A DNA stretch of 64,000 nucleotides from contig NZ_JAFBDI010000005.1 of the NCBI RefSeq assembly GCF_016908145.1, forward strand, positions 1 to 64,000, read 5' to 3'. Position 1 is the first letter of the stretch, and the number at the start of each line of letters is the position of its first letter. Source of the stretch: Marinitoga litoralis (GTDB lineage: Bacteria > Thermotogota > Thermotogae > Petrotogales > Petrotogaceae). Shown one piece after another: positions 53,218-61,647 of this stretch. Under the pieces are notes generated by a model that saw only the letters and a program-made list of their open reading frames with translations, was not told the origin of the DNA and did no database searches. The translations under genes and the position numbers were made by a program.

Positions 53218-53748
53218 GTGGATATTGATCCAAAAAAATTAAAGGTTTTAATATCAGAAGAAGAAATATTAGAAAAAGCAAAAGAATTAGGAAAACAAAT
53301 TACTGAATATTATAAAGATGTTGATGATGAAATTATTGCTGTTTGTGCATTAAAAGGATCTGTTCATTTCTTTTCTGATTTAGTAAAAAATATTGATCAT
53401 GACATGAAATATTATTTTGTTAGAGTTTCTAGTTATCATGGTGGAACAGCATCAACAGGTTCTATTACTGTCAACAGCTGGACAAATGAACCAATAGAAG
53501 GAAAACATGTTCTCCTAATAGAAGATATTGTTGATACTGGAAATACAATTAAATTTTTGATTAATGAATTAAAAAAACAAAATCCCGCCTCAATTAAATT
53601 AACTTCATTACTTATTAAAAACGCTCACGACCACGGTATTCATGTTGACTTCCCAGGTTTTGTTATAGATAATTATTTTGTTATTGGATATGGTTTAGAT
53701 TATGATGAAAAATACAGAAATTTGCCTTTCATTGGGTATGTTGAATAA
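53218..53748 (+). CDS. hpt: Hypoxanthine phosphoribosyltransferase
   Basis: Hpt salvages hypoxanthine or guanine with PRPP. The 176-residue protein has AVCALKGSVHFFSDL, the PRPP-binding loop VLLIEDIVDTGNTI and a late PGFVIDNYFVIGYGLDYDEKYRNLP. GTG at 53218 is the likely start with AAGGAG about ten bases before it. The GTG at 53209 lies inside the end of birA, too close to that site. A promoter for punA follows. Confidence 0.95.
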   Translation: MDIDPKKLKVLISEEEILEKAKELGKQITEYYKDVDDEIIAVCALKGSVHFFSDLVKNIDHDMKYYFVRVSSYHGGTASTGSITVNSWTNEPIEGKHVLLIEDIVDTGNTIKFLINELKKQNPASIKLTSLLIKNAHDHGIHVDFPGFVIDNYFVIGYGLDYDEKYRNLPFIGYVE

Positions 53749-53755
53749 ATTTTTG

Positions 53756-53764
53756 TGGTATAAT
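53756..53764 (+). promoter_or_regulatory. Extended -10 promoter before punA and the flagellar genes
   Basis: TGGTATAAT, an extended -10 element, lies 34 bases before the punA start, between hpt and punA. The -35 region is poor. It could drive punA through fliI. Confidence 0.5.
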
Positions 53765-53797
53765 TAAATTGTTGTTAATAAGTAAGGAGGGGTATTA

Positions 53798-54631
53798 ATG
53801 AAATTTGATATTAAGCAATATGTTAATAATGTTAGAGAAGCTGCTGAATATATTAAAGGAAAAATTGATAAAAAACCTGAAATTGCAATTGTTTTAGGAT
53901 CAGGTCTTCATGGAATTGCTGATAAATTGGAAAATGCATTAAGCATTTCTTATACAGAAATTCCTAATTTTCCTGTATCAACTGCACCTGGTCATAAAGG
54001 AGAATTAATGTTTGGTGAAATTTCTGGTAAGAATGTTATGTTAATGAATGGTAGATTCCATTATTACGAAGGTTATACAATGAAAGAAGTTACTTTCCCT
54101 ATAAGAGTTATGCAAGAATTAGGTGTAAAAATTTTAATTGTTACAAATGCTGCTGGTGGAATGAATCCTAATTTTGAAGTTGGAAATCCTTGTATTATTA
54201 CTGACCAAATTAATTTTATGGGTGATAATCCTCTAATAGGTCCAAACTGTGAGGAATGGGGTCCAAGATTCCCAGATATGAGCGAGCCATATGACAAAAA
54301 GTTAACAGAAAAAGCTATTTCTGTTGCTAAAAAGATAGGTATTCCTGTATATACTGGAGTATATTTAGGAATTACTGGTCCAACTTTTGAAACACCAGCT
54401 GAATTGAAAATGATGAGAAACTTTGGTGCTGATTTAGTTGGTATGTCAACAGTTCCAGAAGTTATTGTTGCAAATCATGCTGGTATTAAAGTATTAGGAT
54501 TTTCTGCTGTTACCGATAAAGCTGTACCAGAAGAATTAAAACCTGTAACAGCTGAAGAAGTAATTGAAATTGCTAATAGAACTGGTGAAAAAATTGCAGA
54601 CATTATTTTAGCGTTATTGGGTGAAATTTAG
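53798..54631 (+). CDS. punA: Purine nucleoside phosphorylase (trimeric PNP-I)
   Basis: PNP splits inosine and guanosine with phosphate into free base and ribose 1-phosphate, feeding Hpt just upstream. The 277-residue sequence has IVLGSGLHGIADKL, the phosphate site VSTAPGHKGEL, NGRFHYYEGY, TNAAGGMNPNFE and MSTVPEVIVANHAGI with the purine site FSAVTDKA. The gene overlaps the next by one base (TAGTG). Confidence 0.96.
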   Translation: MKFDIKQYVNNVREAAEYIKGKIDKKPEIAIVLGSGLHGIADKLENALSISYTEIPNFPVSTAPGHKGELMFGEISGKNVMLMNGRFHYYEGYTMKEVTFPIRVMQELGVKILIVTNAAGGMNPNFEVGNPCIITDQINFMGDNPLIGPNCEEWGPRFPDMSEPYDKKLTEKAISVAKKIGIPVYTGVYLGITGPTFETPAELKMMRNFGADLVGMSTVPEVIVANHAGIKVLGFSAVTDKAVPEELKPVTAEEVIEIANRTGEKIADIILALLGEI

Positions 54632-55611
54632 TGAAAAAGTTTTTTTTTCTAATTTTTCTGTTTATTTCATTTAATCTATTTGCTCAAAAAATTGATATAT
54701 ATAATAAGATATTCTATAAACCAGGATTACACATGGAGTTGTACACAGACTCCATGTTTTTGAATTTTGAGTATATATTATTATTAAAGTATTCATATAT
54801 GAATTCTTCTGACTTATTAAAATATGTTTGGGCACAAGATAGAACATTAATTGGCGGTCAAATGTATGTAGAATCAAGTTATTATACTCATGCTATATCT
54901 TCTAGTAATGCTATTGGATTATTGCAATTAAAACCTATTGTCGCTAATGATTTAGGAATTGACAATTTATTTGATCCTATAGATAATATTACTGGAGCAA
55001 CAATATACCATTCATATTTATATAAAATTTTGCAATCTGAAAAATCTCAAATTGCTGCATATTACCAAGGTCCCACTTCGGTATTAAAAAATGGAATTAA
55101 TTCTGCTGGATTAAGCTATTATAATAAGGTTAAAAAAGCGCAAAAAAATTATAAAAATACTAAAGTTTATTCTCCTATATTATTTGGAATTCAAGGAAAT
55201 GTATCGCAAAATTATTTGAATTTAGATACATTTCAAGGTTTAGCATATAAAACATTCGAATTTTATTCCACTCAAAATGTTGAATTTATAAAAAACAATA
55301 TTAATAATTTTGATATTAATTTTGGATTTCTGTATTTTCCAAAATCTAACTTTGCATTAGGATCTTCATTTGGAACAAATAATAGTTTTTATCTTAGAAC
55401 TGGTTATCCATGGAATCAAAATATTATTTCATTAAATACTTCAAAAATATTGGATTCATATTATTTAACTTTAGAGAATAAGAAAGGCATATGGTTAAAA
55501 CTATATATATCTGATAATCTAAACATAATTACAGGATTTTCAGTTTTTGATATTAAATTCGGTGTATTATTTAATTCAAAATATAGAATTGGTGTATATA
55601 TGAGTCTTTAG
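54631..55611 (+). CDS. Exported lytic transglycosylase (SLT fold) with beta-rich C-terminal domain
   Basis: The protein has a signal peptide (about residues 1-18, FNLFAQ) and an SLT/goose-lysozyme-like domain (about 60-165) with QMYVESSYYTHAISSSNAIGLLQLKP; the glutamate in VESSY fits the catalytic position. The final 130 residues are alternating short strands rich in aromatic residues, resembling part of an outer-membrane beta barrel. It would cleave peptidoglycan glycan strands. It starts at GTG and is followed by fliF after ten bases, so a role in opening the wall for the flagellum is likely. Confidence 0.8.
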   Translation: MKKFFFLIFLFISFNLFAQKIDIYNKIFYKPGLHMELYTDSMFLNFEYILLLKYSYMNSSDLLKYVWAQDRTLIGGQMYVESSYYTHAISSSNAIGLLQLKPIVANDLGIDNLFDPIDNITGATIYHSYLYKILQSEKSQIAAYYQGPTSVLKNGINSAGLSYYNKVKKAQKNYKNTKVYSPILFGIQGNVSQNYLNLDTFQGLAYKTFEFYSTQNVEFIKNNINNFDINFGFLYFPKSNFALGSSFGTNNSFYLRTGYPWNQNIISLNTSKILDSYYLTLENKKGIWLKLYISDNLNIITGFSVFDIKFGVLFNSKYRIGVYMSL

Positions 55612-55620
55612 GGGGTTAAT

Positions 55621-57171
55621 ATGAATATTTTTCAAGTTATTAAAGATTATTGGAATAATTTTTCCACAAACCAAAAAATAATGTATTCTATATTATTAGG
55701 TACATTTATATTATTACTAATATTCTTATTAGTTTTAAACTTAAGACCAAATTATCAGGTCTTAATAAGTGGTGTTGACGAACAACAAGGTGGAAAAATT
55801 ATTTCAAAATTAGAAGAATTAAATATTCCATATAAGGTTGGTGCTGGTGGCTCTATACAAATTCCAGAAAAATATAACAAATATGAATTATGGATGAAAC
55901 TAGCATTAAATGGGGTGTTAGGAAATCAGGTTCAAGGATATGAGTTGCTTCAAAATCAAGGGTTTGGAGCAACTAGTTATGATAAACAGGTTAATTATCA
56001 AATTGCTCTTGAAGGTGAATTATCAAAAACAATTTCTACTATGAAAGGTATTCAATATGCTAGAGTACATATTGTGATGCCTTCAAGAACATTCTATACA
56101 CCTGCAGATCAGTCTAAACCAACTGCTTCTGTATTATTATTTTTAGAGCCAGGTGCAACAATTGATACATCACAAGTAAAAGCAATTATGGATTTTGTAG
56201 CTGGAGCAGTTCAAAATTTAGATCCTAATGATGTTAAGGTTGTAGATAATAATTCTAGAAACCTTAGTGCACAAGTTATTTCAGAAGGAAATATCGCTGA
56301 TGCTGCTACAAAATTTGATTTAAAAAGAAGAATAGAAGAATATTATACAGAAAAAATTGAAAATAATTTACAAAGAGTTTTTGGCGTTGGTGCAATCGTT
56401 GTTATTCCTGAAGTTGATTTAAATTGGCAAAAAATTGAAGAGGAATCTAAAAAGGTTCAACCTGTTAATAAAACGAGTGGAATAATTGTAAGTCAACAAA
56501 GTGAAAGTGAAGAAAGAACTTCTTCTTCTGGAACCTCAAGTGTCCCTGGTACAGATTCAAATATTCCACCATTTACAACACAAACACCAGATAATCAAGG
56601 AAATGATATATATAAAACATCTAAAAGTATTGTAAATTATGATTTTAATGAAATCTATCAAAAAGTTACCGAAGACAAAAATGGTGAAATTGCAAATAAA
56701 TCTATTACTGTTTTTATTGATTTAGATAAATCTCCAATTCCTGAAAACGAAACAACTAAAGAACAAATTAGAAGTGCTATATCTACCGCCACTGGTGCAA
56801 CTCCAAATAATATTAATATATTATTTACTAGATTTAATAAGGAATTAGAATCCGAATATCAAAATATTATTCAACAAAGTCAAAGAGCTAAAACTATTAC
56901 AGTTATGATAATAATTTCTATATTAATAGTTATTATATTAATTTTATTGATTATGGGAATTATTACTATTAATAAGAAAAGAAAAACTCAAAAAATATTA
57001 TCTGAAAGAAAGAAAAAACTTGAAGAAGCTGCTAATAGAACTATAGAAGAGTTAGAACCAGAACATGTTGAAGTATCAGAAGAACAAAAAGTTTTTGAAA
57101 AGCTTGCTAATATAGCTGACAATAATACCGATGATGTTGTTGAAATATTAAAATATTGGATTAATCAATAA
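55621..57171 (+). CDS. fliF: Flagellar MS-ring protein FliF
   Basis: FliF forms the inner-membrane MS ring and rod-anchoring collar. The 516-residue protein has an N-terminal transmembrane helix (about 21-41), a ring-building YscJ-type domain with YQVLISGVDEQQGGKI, the FliF core VNYQIALEGELSKTI and RVHIVMPSRTFYTP, a Ser/Thr-rich loop and a second helix (about 427-450) before the FliG-binding C-terminal tail, which ends in ILKYWINQ. It is 26 bases before fliG. Confidence 0.97.
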   Translation: MNIFQVIKDYWNNFSTNQKIMYSILLGTFILLLIFLLVLNLRPNYQVLISGVDEQQGGKIISKLEELNIPYKVGAGGSIQIPEKYNKYELWMKLALNGVLGNQVQGYELLQNQGFGATSYDKQVNYQIALEGELSKTISTMKGIQYARVHIVMPSRTFYTPADQSKPTASVLLFLEPGATIDTSQVKAIMDFVAGAVQNLDPNDVKVVDNNSRNLSAQVISEGNIADAATKFDLKRRIEEYYTEKIENNLQRVFGVGAIVVIPEVDLNWQKIEEESKKVQPVNKTSGIIVSQQSESEERTSSSGTSSVPGTDSNIPPFTTQTPDNQGNDIYKTSKSIVNYDFNEIYQKVTEDKNGEIANKSITVFIDLDKSPIPENETTKEQIRSAISTATGATPNNINILFTRFNKELESEYQNIIQQSQRAKTITVMIIISILIVIILILLIMGIITINKKRKTQKILSERKKKLEEAANRTIEELEPEHVEVSEEQKVFEKLANIADNNTDDVVEILKYWINQ

Positions 57172-57197
57172 CTTGTTAAATTAATAGAGGTGATAAT

Positions 57198-58211
57198 ATG
57201 GCTGATAACAGTACAACACTTACTGGATTAAGAAAAGCAGCTATTTTGATTGTTTTAGTTGGACCAGAAAGAGCTTCAAAAATATTAAAAGAATTAAATG
57301 AAGAAGAAGTTGAAATGCTTACTTTAGAAGTTGCTAATTTAGGTAAAATTTCTGATCAAGAAAAAAATTCTGTTTTAAATGAATTTTTTGAATTAATGAA
57401 AGTTAAAGAGTTTATTAAAGAAGGTGGCGTTGACTACGCTAAAAAATTACTTGAAGAAGCATTTGGTCCTGAACAAGCAATTAAAATTATTGAGAATCTT
57501 GTTACTAATTTACAAGTTAAACCATTTGACTTCTTAAAGAGAATAGATATTACTCAAATAACAAACGTACTACAAAACGAACACCCTCAAACTGTAGCTT
57601 TAGTATTATGTTATTTACCTCCGGCTGCTGCTGCACAGGTTATTGCAGGATTGCCAGAAGATTTACAAGTAGATGTTGTTAAAAGAATATCTATTATGGA
57701 TAGAGCTACTCCTGATGTTGTTAAAGAGGTTGAAGGGCGTATGAAAGACAGATTATCATCATTTGCTGCTCAACCATTTAGTCAAGTTGGTGGTATTGAA
57801 ACAACAGCTGAAATTATGAATAATATTGATAGAAATGTATCTAAAAACATTTTTGATAGATTATCTGAATCTGATCCTAAATTATCTGAAGAAATCAGAA
57901 AGAAAATGTTCGTATTTGAAGATATTCTTAAACTCGATGATAGGACAATTCAAAGAATCCTCAGGGAAGTTGATACTAGAGATTTAACATTATCATTAAA
58001 AGGTGCTTCAGAAGAATTAAAATCCAAGATTTTATCCAATATGTCCCAAAGAGCTAGTCAAATGATCCAAGAAGAATTAGAGTTTATGGGTCCTGTTAGA
58101 TTAAAAGATGTAGATGAAGCACAACAAAGAATAGTTGCAATTATTAGAAAACTTGAAGAAACTGGTGAAATCATTATTGCTGGTGGAGGAGGAGAAGAAT
58201 TAATTGTTTAA
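57198..58211 (+). CDS. fliG: Flagellar motor switch protein FliG
   Basis: FliG couples the stators to the rotor. The 337-residue sequence has the N-terminal part that binds FliF, the middle EHPQTVALVLCYLPP-AAAAQV segment and the C-terminal torque domain with DDRTIQRILREVDTRDLTLSLKGA and EELEFMGPVRLKDVDEAQQRIV. The Gly-rich tail overlaps the fliH start. The length is typical. Confidence 0.98.
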   Translation: MADNSTTLTGLRKAAILIVLVGPERASKILKELNEEEVEMLTLEVANLGKISDQEKNSVLNEFFELMKVKEFIKEGGVDYAKKLLEEAFGPEQAIKIIENLVTNLQVKPFDFLKRIDITQITNVLQNEHPQTVALVLCYLPPAAAAQVIAGLPEDLQVDVVKRISIMDRATPDVVKEVEGRMKDRLSSFAAQPFSQVGGIETTAEIMNNIDRNVSKNIFDRLSESDPKLSEEIRKKMFVFEDILKLDDRTIQRILREVDTRDLTLSLKGASEELKSKILSNMSQRASQMIQEELEFMGPVRLKDVDEAQQRIVAIIRKLEETGEIIIAGGGGEELIV

Positions 58212-58884
58212 TAAACGTATAATTAAAGGACAGTATGTCATTTTTGAATCTCCTGAGGAAGTTCAGAAATTAGAAAAAGATGTTTCTGAAGATTTAGCAA
58301 AGAAAATTATTGAAGATGCTGAGTTAAAAGCTAAAGATATAATTGAAAAAGCTCATGAAGAAGCTGAAAATATAATAAATCAAGCACATTTAGCTTATGC
58401 TGATGAAATAGAAAAAGCTAGAAAAGAAGCTCAAGAATTAGCAGAAAAAGATATTAATACTTTAATTGAACAATATTCTGTTCAATTAAATAAGTTATTG
58501 GAAAATTTTAATAATTCTATTAATTCAGAACTGTATAATGCACGTATATTATTATTTAATATATTGAAATTGTTAATTCAAAAATTTCTAAATGTGGAAA
58601 TTTTTTCTTCTCCTAAATGGGTTGAAAATTCATTAAACAAAATTTTAGAAAAATTTGCTAATTTTGATTATATTAAAATTCATGTAAGTTCTAATATTTT
58701 AAGAGATTTTACAGAAATCGTTGAAAAATTTAAAGCTGTTGATAATATAGAAATTGTTGAAGATATTACATTACCTGATTTTTCTATTACTGTTAAAACT
58801 AATTTAGGAAATATAAGTATTAATAAAAACGATATTGTAAATCAAATAAATCAAATAATAGAGGAAGAATTGAATAATGAATGA
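58204..58884 (+). CDS. fliH: Flagellar assembly protein FliH
   Basis: FliH regulates the export ATPase FliI and links it to the C-ring. The 226-residue protein has a long coiled-coil N-terminal half with heptad-like AEEIEKARKEAQ segments and a small C-terminal domain typical of FliH/V-ATPase-E relatives. The start is TTG at 58204, with GGAGGAGGAG in the end of fliG as ribosome binding site. It overlaps fliI by eight bases. The call rests on fold and context. Confidence 0.88.
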   Translation: MFNKRIIKGQYVIFESPEEVQKLEKDVSEDLAKKIIEDAELKAKDIIEKAHEEAENIINQAHLAYADEIEKARKEAQELAEKDINTLIEQYSVQLNKLLENFNNSINSELYNARILLFNILKLLIQKFLNVEIFSSPKWVENSLNKILEKFANFDYIKIHVSSNILRDFTEIVEKFKAVDNIEIVEDITLPDFSITVKTNLGNISINKNDIVNQINQIIEEELNNE

Positions 58885-60202
58885 TTATAATACTATATTA
58901 GAAAATATTAGTAAAAAACTAGATTCTTTAGATTTATTTACTTTAGAAGGTACTGTTGATAGAATAACAGGGGTTGTTATAGAATCCAAGGGACCAGATG
59001 TGTCCCTTGGTGATTTGTGTGCCATATATTTAAAAGATGGTAATGTTGCATTATGTGAAGTTGTTGGTTTTGTTGAAAATAAAGTATTATTAATGCCATT
59101 TGAAGATGTACATGGACTATATGTTGGGGCTAAAGTTAAAAAATTAAATAGAAAGGTTTCTATTGGAATTTCTCAAAATTTATTAGGTAGAGTTTTAGAT
59201 GGTATAGGAAGACCAATAGATGGAAAACCTTTATATACTGATAAATTTAAATCAATATATTCTCCACCACCCAATCCTTTAATTAGAAATAAAATTGAAG
59301 AACCTTTACCTGTTGGAGTTAAAGCTATTGATGGTTTAATAACTCTTGGAAAAGGTCAAAGAATTGGAATTTTTGCTGGTAGTGGTGTTGGAAAAAGTAC
59401 ATTATTAGGTATGATTGCTAGAAACACATCAGCAGACATTAATGTTATTTCACTAATTGGTGAGCGTGGTAGAGAAGTTAGGGAGTTTATAGAAAGAGAT
59501 TTAGGAGAAGAAGGTCTTAAACGTTCTGTTGTTATAGTTTCTACATCAGATCAGCCTGCTTTAATGAGGACAAAAGCTTTACTTAGCGCGACTACAATAG
59601 CCGAGTTTTTTAGAGATATGGGATATAATGTTATGTTAATGGTTGATTCATTAACTCGTTGGGCTATGGCACAAAGAGAAATTGGTTTATCTATAGGAGA
59701 ACCTCCTGCAACAAGAGGTTATACTCCAAGTGTTTTTGCTGAATTACCAAAAATATTAGAAAGAGCTGGTAATTCTGACAAAGGGAGTATTACTGCTATA
59801 TATACTGTTCTTGTTGAAGGTGATGATTTTAATGAACCGATATCAGATACTGTTAGAGGTATTGTTGATGGACATATCATATTATCCAGAAGATTAGCAG
59901 AATCTTCTCATTATCCAGCTATTGATGTATTAGCTAGTATTAGTAGGTTAATGTCATCTGTAGTTTCTTCAGAACATTTAGAAGCTGCATATAATGTTAG
60001 AGACATTATGGCTACATATAATGACGCAAAGGATTTAATTGAAGTTGGTGCATACAAAGAGGGAACAAATAAGAAAATTGATATAGCTAAAAGAGAGATT
60101 TATAATATAAATGCTTTCTTAAAACAATCAGTATTTGAAAATCCTTCATTTAATGAAGTAGTTAATCAATTAATTGAACTATCAAAAAAATTGAGTAATT
60201 GA
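58877..60202 (+). CDS. fliI: Flagellum-specific ATPase FliI
   Basis: FliI is the export ATPase of the flagellar type III secretion apparatus. The 441-residue protein has ILGRVLDGIGRPIDG (here LLGRVLDGIGRPIDG), the P-loop GIFAGSGVGKST (about residues 167-178), LIGERGREVREFIE, VMLMVDSLTRWAMAQREIGL and SLTRW-type Walker B. No fliJ follows. The next genes encode sugar transport, so the flagellar run ends here. Confidence 0.97.
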   Translation: MNDYNTILENISKKLDSLDLFTLEGTVDRITGVVIESKGPDVSLGDLCAIYLKDGNVALCEVVGFVENKVLLMPFEDVHGLYVGAKVKKLNRKVSIGISQNLLGRVLDGIGRPIDGKPLYTDKFKSIYSPPPNPLIRNKIEEPLPVGVKAIDGLITLGKGQRIGIFAGSGVGKSTLLGMIARNTSADINVISLIGERGREVREFIERDLGEEGLKRSVVIVSTSDQPALMRTKALLSATTIAEFFRDMGYNVMLMVDSLTRWAMAQREIGLSIGEPPATRGYTPSVFAELPKILERAGNSDKGSITAIYTVLVEGDDFNEPISDTVRGIVDGHIILSRRLAESSHYPAIDVLASISRLMSSVVSSEHLEAAYNVRDIMATYNDAKDLIEVGAYKEGTNKKIDIAKREIYNINAFLKQSVFENPSFNEVVNQLIELSKKLSN

Positions 60203-60228
60203 TTTTTGATGGGAAAATATGGTAAAAT
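60199..60228 (+). promoter_or_regulatory. Promoter before the maltose-type permease genes
   Basis: TTGATT (60199-60204), an 18-bp spacer and TAAAAT (60223-60228), the latter preceded by TGG to make an extended -10. It overlaps the fliI stop codon and lies about 40 bases before malF. A good AGGAGG ribosome binding site follows. Confidence 0.6.
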
Positions 60229-60269
60229 TAGTGTTAAAAATTTTTTATTTTTAGATAGGAGGAGTTCAT

Positions 60270-61633
60270 ATGCCAGCTGAGATTCTTATTCCTATAATAG
60301 GAATAGGTATTGCCTTAATCTTAACCCTTTTCATGAAAATTAGTAAGTATTTTCTTTCTCCTCATGCTTGGAGAAGAACACGTGAAAGTATTACAGGATA
60401 TTTGTATATTTTACCTTCTATGATGGTTTTATCTATTTTTGTTTTTTGGCCAATTATTTATTCTTTTGTTCTAAGTTTTTTTAAATGGGATTTTAAAAAC
60501 CAAGCTAATCCTCAATTTATTGGTCTTGAAAATTATATTAATTTATTTAAATTAAAACATCCTGTAGATATCAACTTTAACGTTGCATTTTTAGGAACAT
60601 TTTTTATTATATTCTTTGTGACATTTTTAATGAATACACTCTTGGATTTAAAAAGAGTTAAAGATAAAAGGTTTAAGAATATTATAATTTTAAATACAAT
60701 AATCGGCCTAATTTCTTTTATATTTTGGAATAACATTTCATACACATTTCAATGGGTAATTTTCTTGTGGTTGGCATTTTCATATGCTGTTATAGCGGCT
60801 ATGAAAAAAGTTGAAGGTACTCCAGATAAATTATTATTAAGATTAATTATTTTTGTTAGTGTATACTTAATTGGATTTAATTTAATTAAAATACCAGAGA
60901 TTATAACATTCTTAAGCTTGGCTAAAGAAGAAGCTGATTTCTTAAAAGCTATATGGAACACTAGTTATTACGTATTATTATCTAGCCTATAACTATATTT
61001 TTATCTTTAATTATAGCGTTATTATTTTATCAAGATATAAGAGGTAAAGTTGTATTTAGAACAATATACTTCATACCATTTGTTACTAGTGTTGTGGCAG
61101 TTTCTTTGGTATGGCAATGGATTTTTAATGATAATGGATTATTAAATTATATTTTATCATTTTTTGGTGTAGATAAGATATTATGGTTAAAAGACGAAAA
61201 ATGGACTATTCCAACTATTGCTATTATTTCTATTTGGAAATTAGTTGGATATTATTCTATTATTTTCTTAGCTGGCCTTCAAAACATTGATAAGAGTTAT
61301 TATGAAGCTGCTGAAGTTGATGGTGCAACAAGATGGCAAAAATTTGCATATATAACTTGGCCATTATTATCTCCTACAACATTTTTCATATTAATTGTAT
61401 CTATGATTGGAGCATTTAAAGTATTCTCAGAAATTTTCGTTCTTTATTCTGGACTCCCTGGACCATATAATAATAGTGGTTTAACTGTTGTGTATTATGT
61501 ATTTGAAAAGTTCTATGGTGAACAAAGAATGGGACAAGCTAGTGCTGCAGCATATGTTCTATTTGGTATTATATTAATCTTCACGTTTATACAATTTATC
61601 GCTGGTAAAAACCGCGTACACTATGATTCTTAA
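60270..61633 (+). pseudogene. malF: Sugar ABC transporter permease, MalF family, disrupted by a frameshift
   Basis: Two adjoining frames together encode a MalF-type inner-membrane permease. The first (60270-60992, 240 codons) holds about six hydrophobic helices and stops after NTSYYVLLSSL. The coding sequence continues in another frame as TIFLSLIIALLFYQDIRG, then RTIYFIPFVTSVVAVSLVWQW, and the EAA loop with YEAAEVDGATRWQKFAYITWPLLSPT. One added base near 60985-60988 (for example CTTATAAC for CTATAAC) would join them into about 454 residues. It may be a true frameshift mutation, a sequencing error or, less likely, recoding. The N-terminal half has more helices than a minimal MalF. Confidence 0.8.
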
Positions 61634-61647
61634 GGGGGTCTATGATT

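Noticed and set aside
57000-60202. Missing fliJ as evidence of a degraded flagellar operon
   Set aside because: FliJ is short and variable and is often encoded elsewhere, and FliF, FliG, FliH and FliI are all intact.
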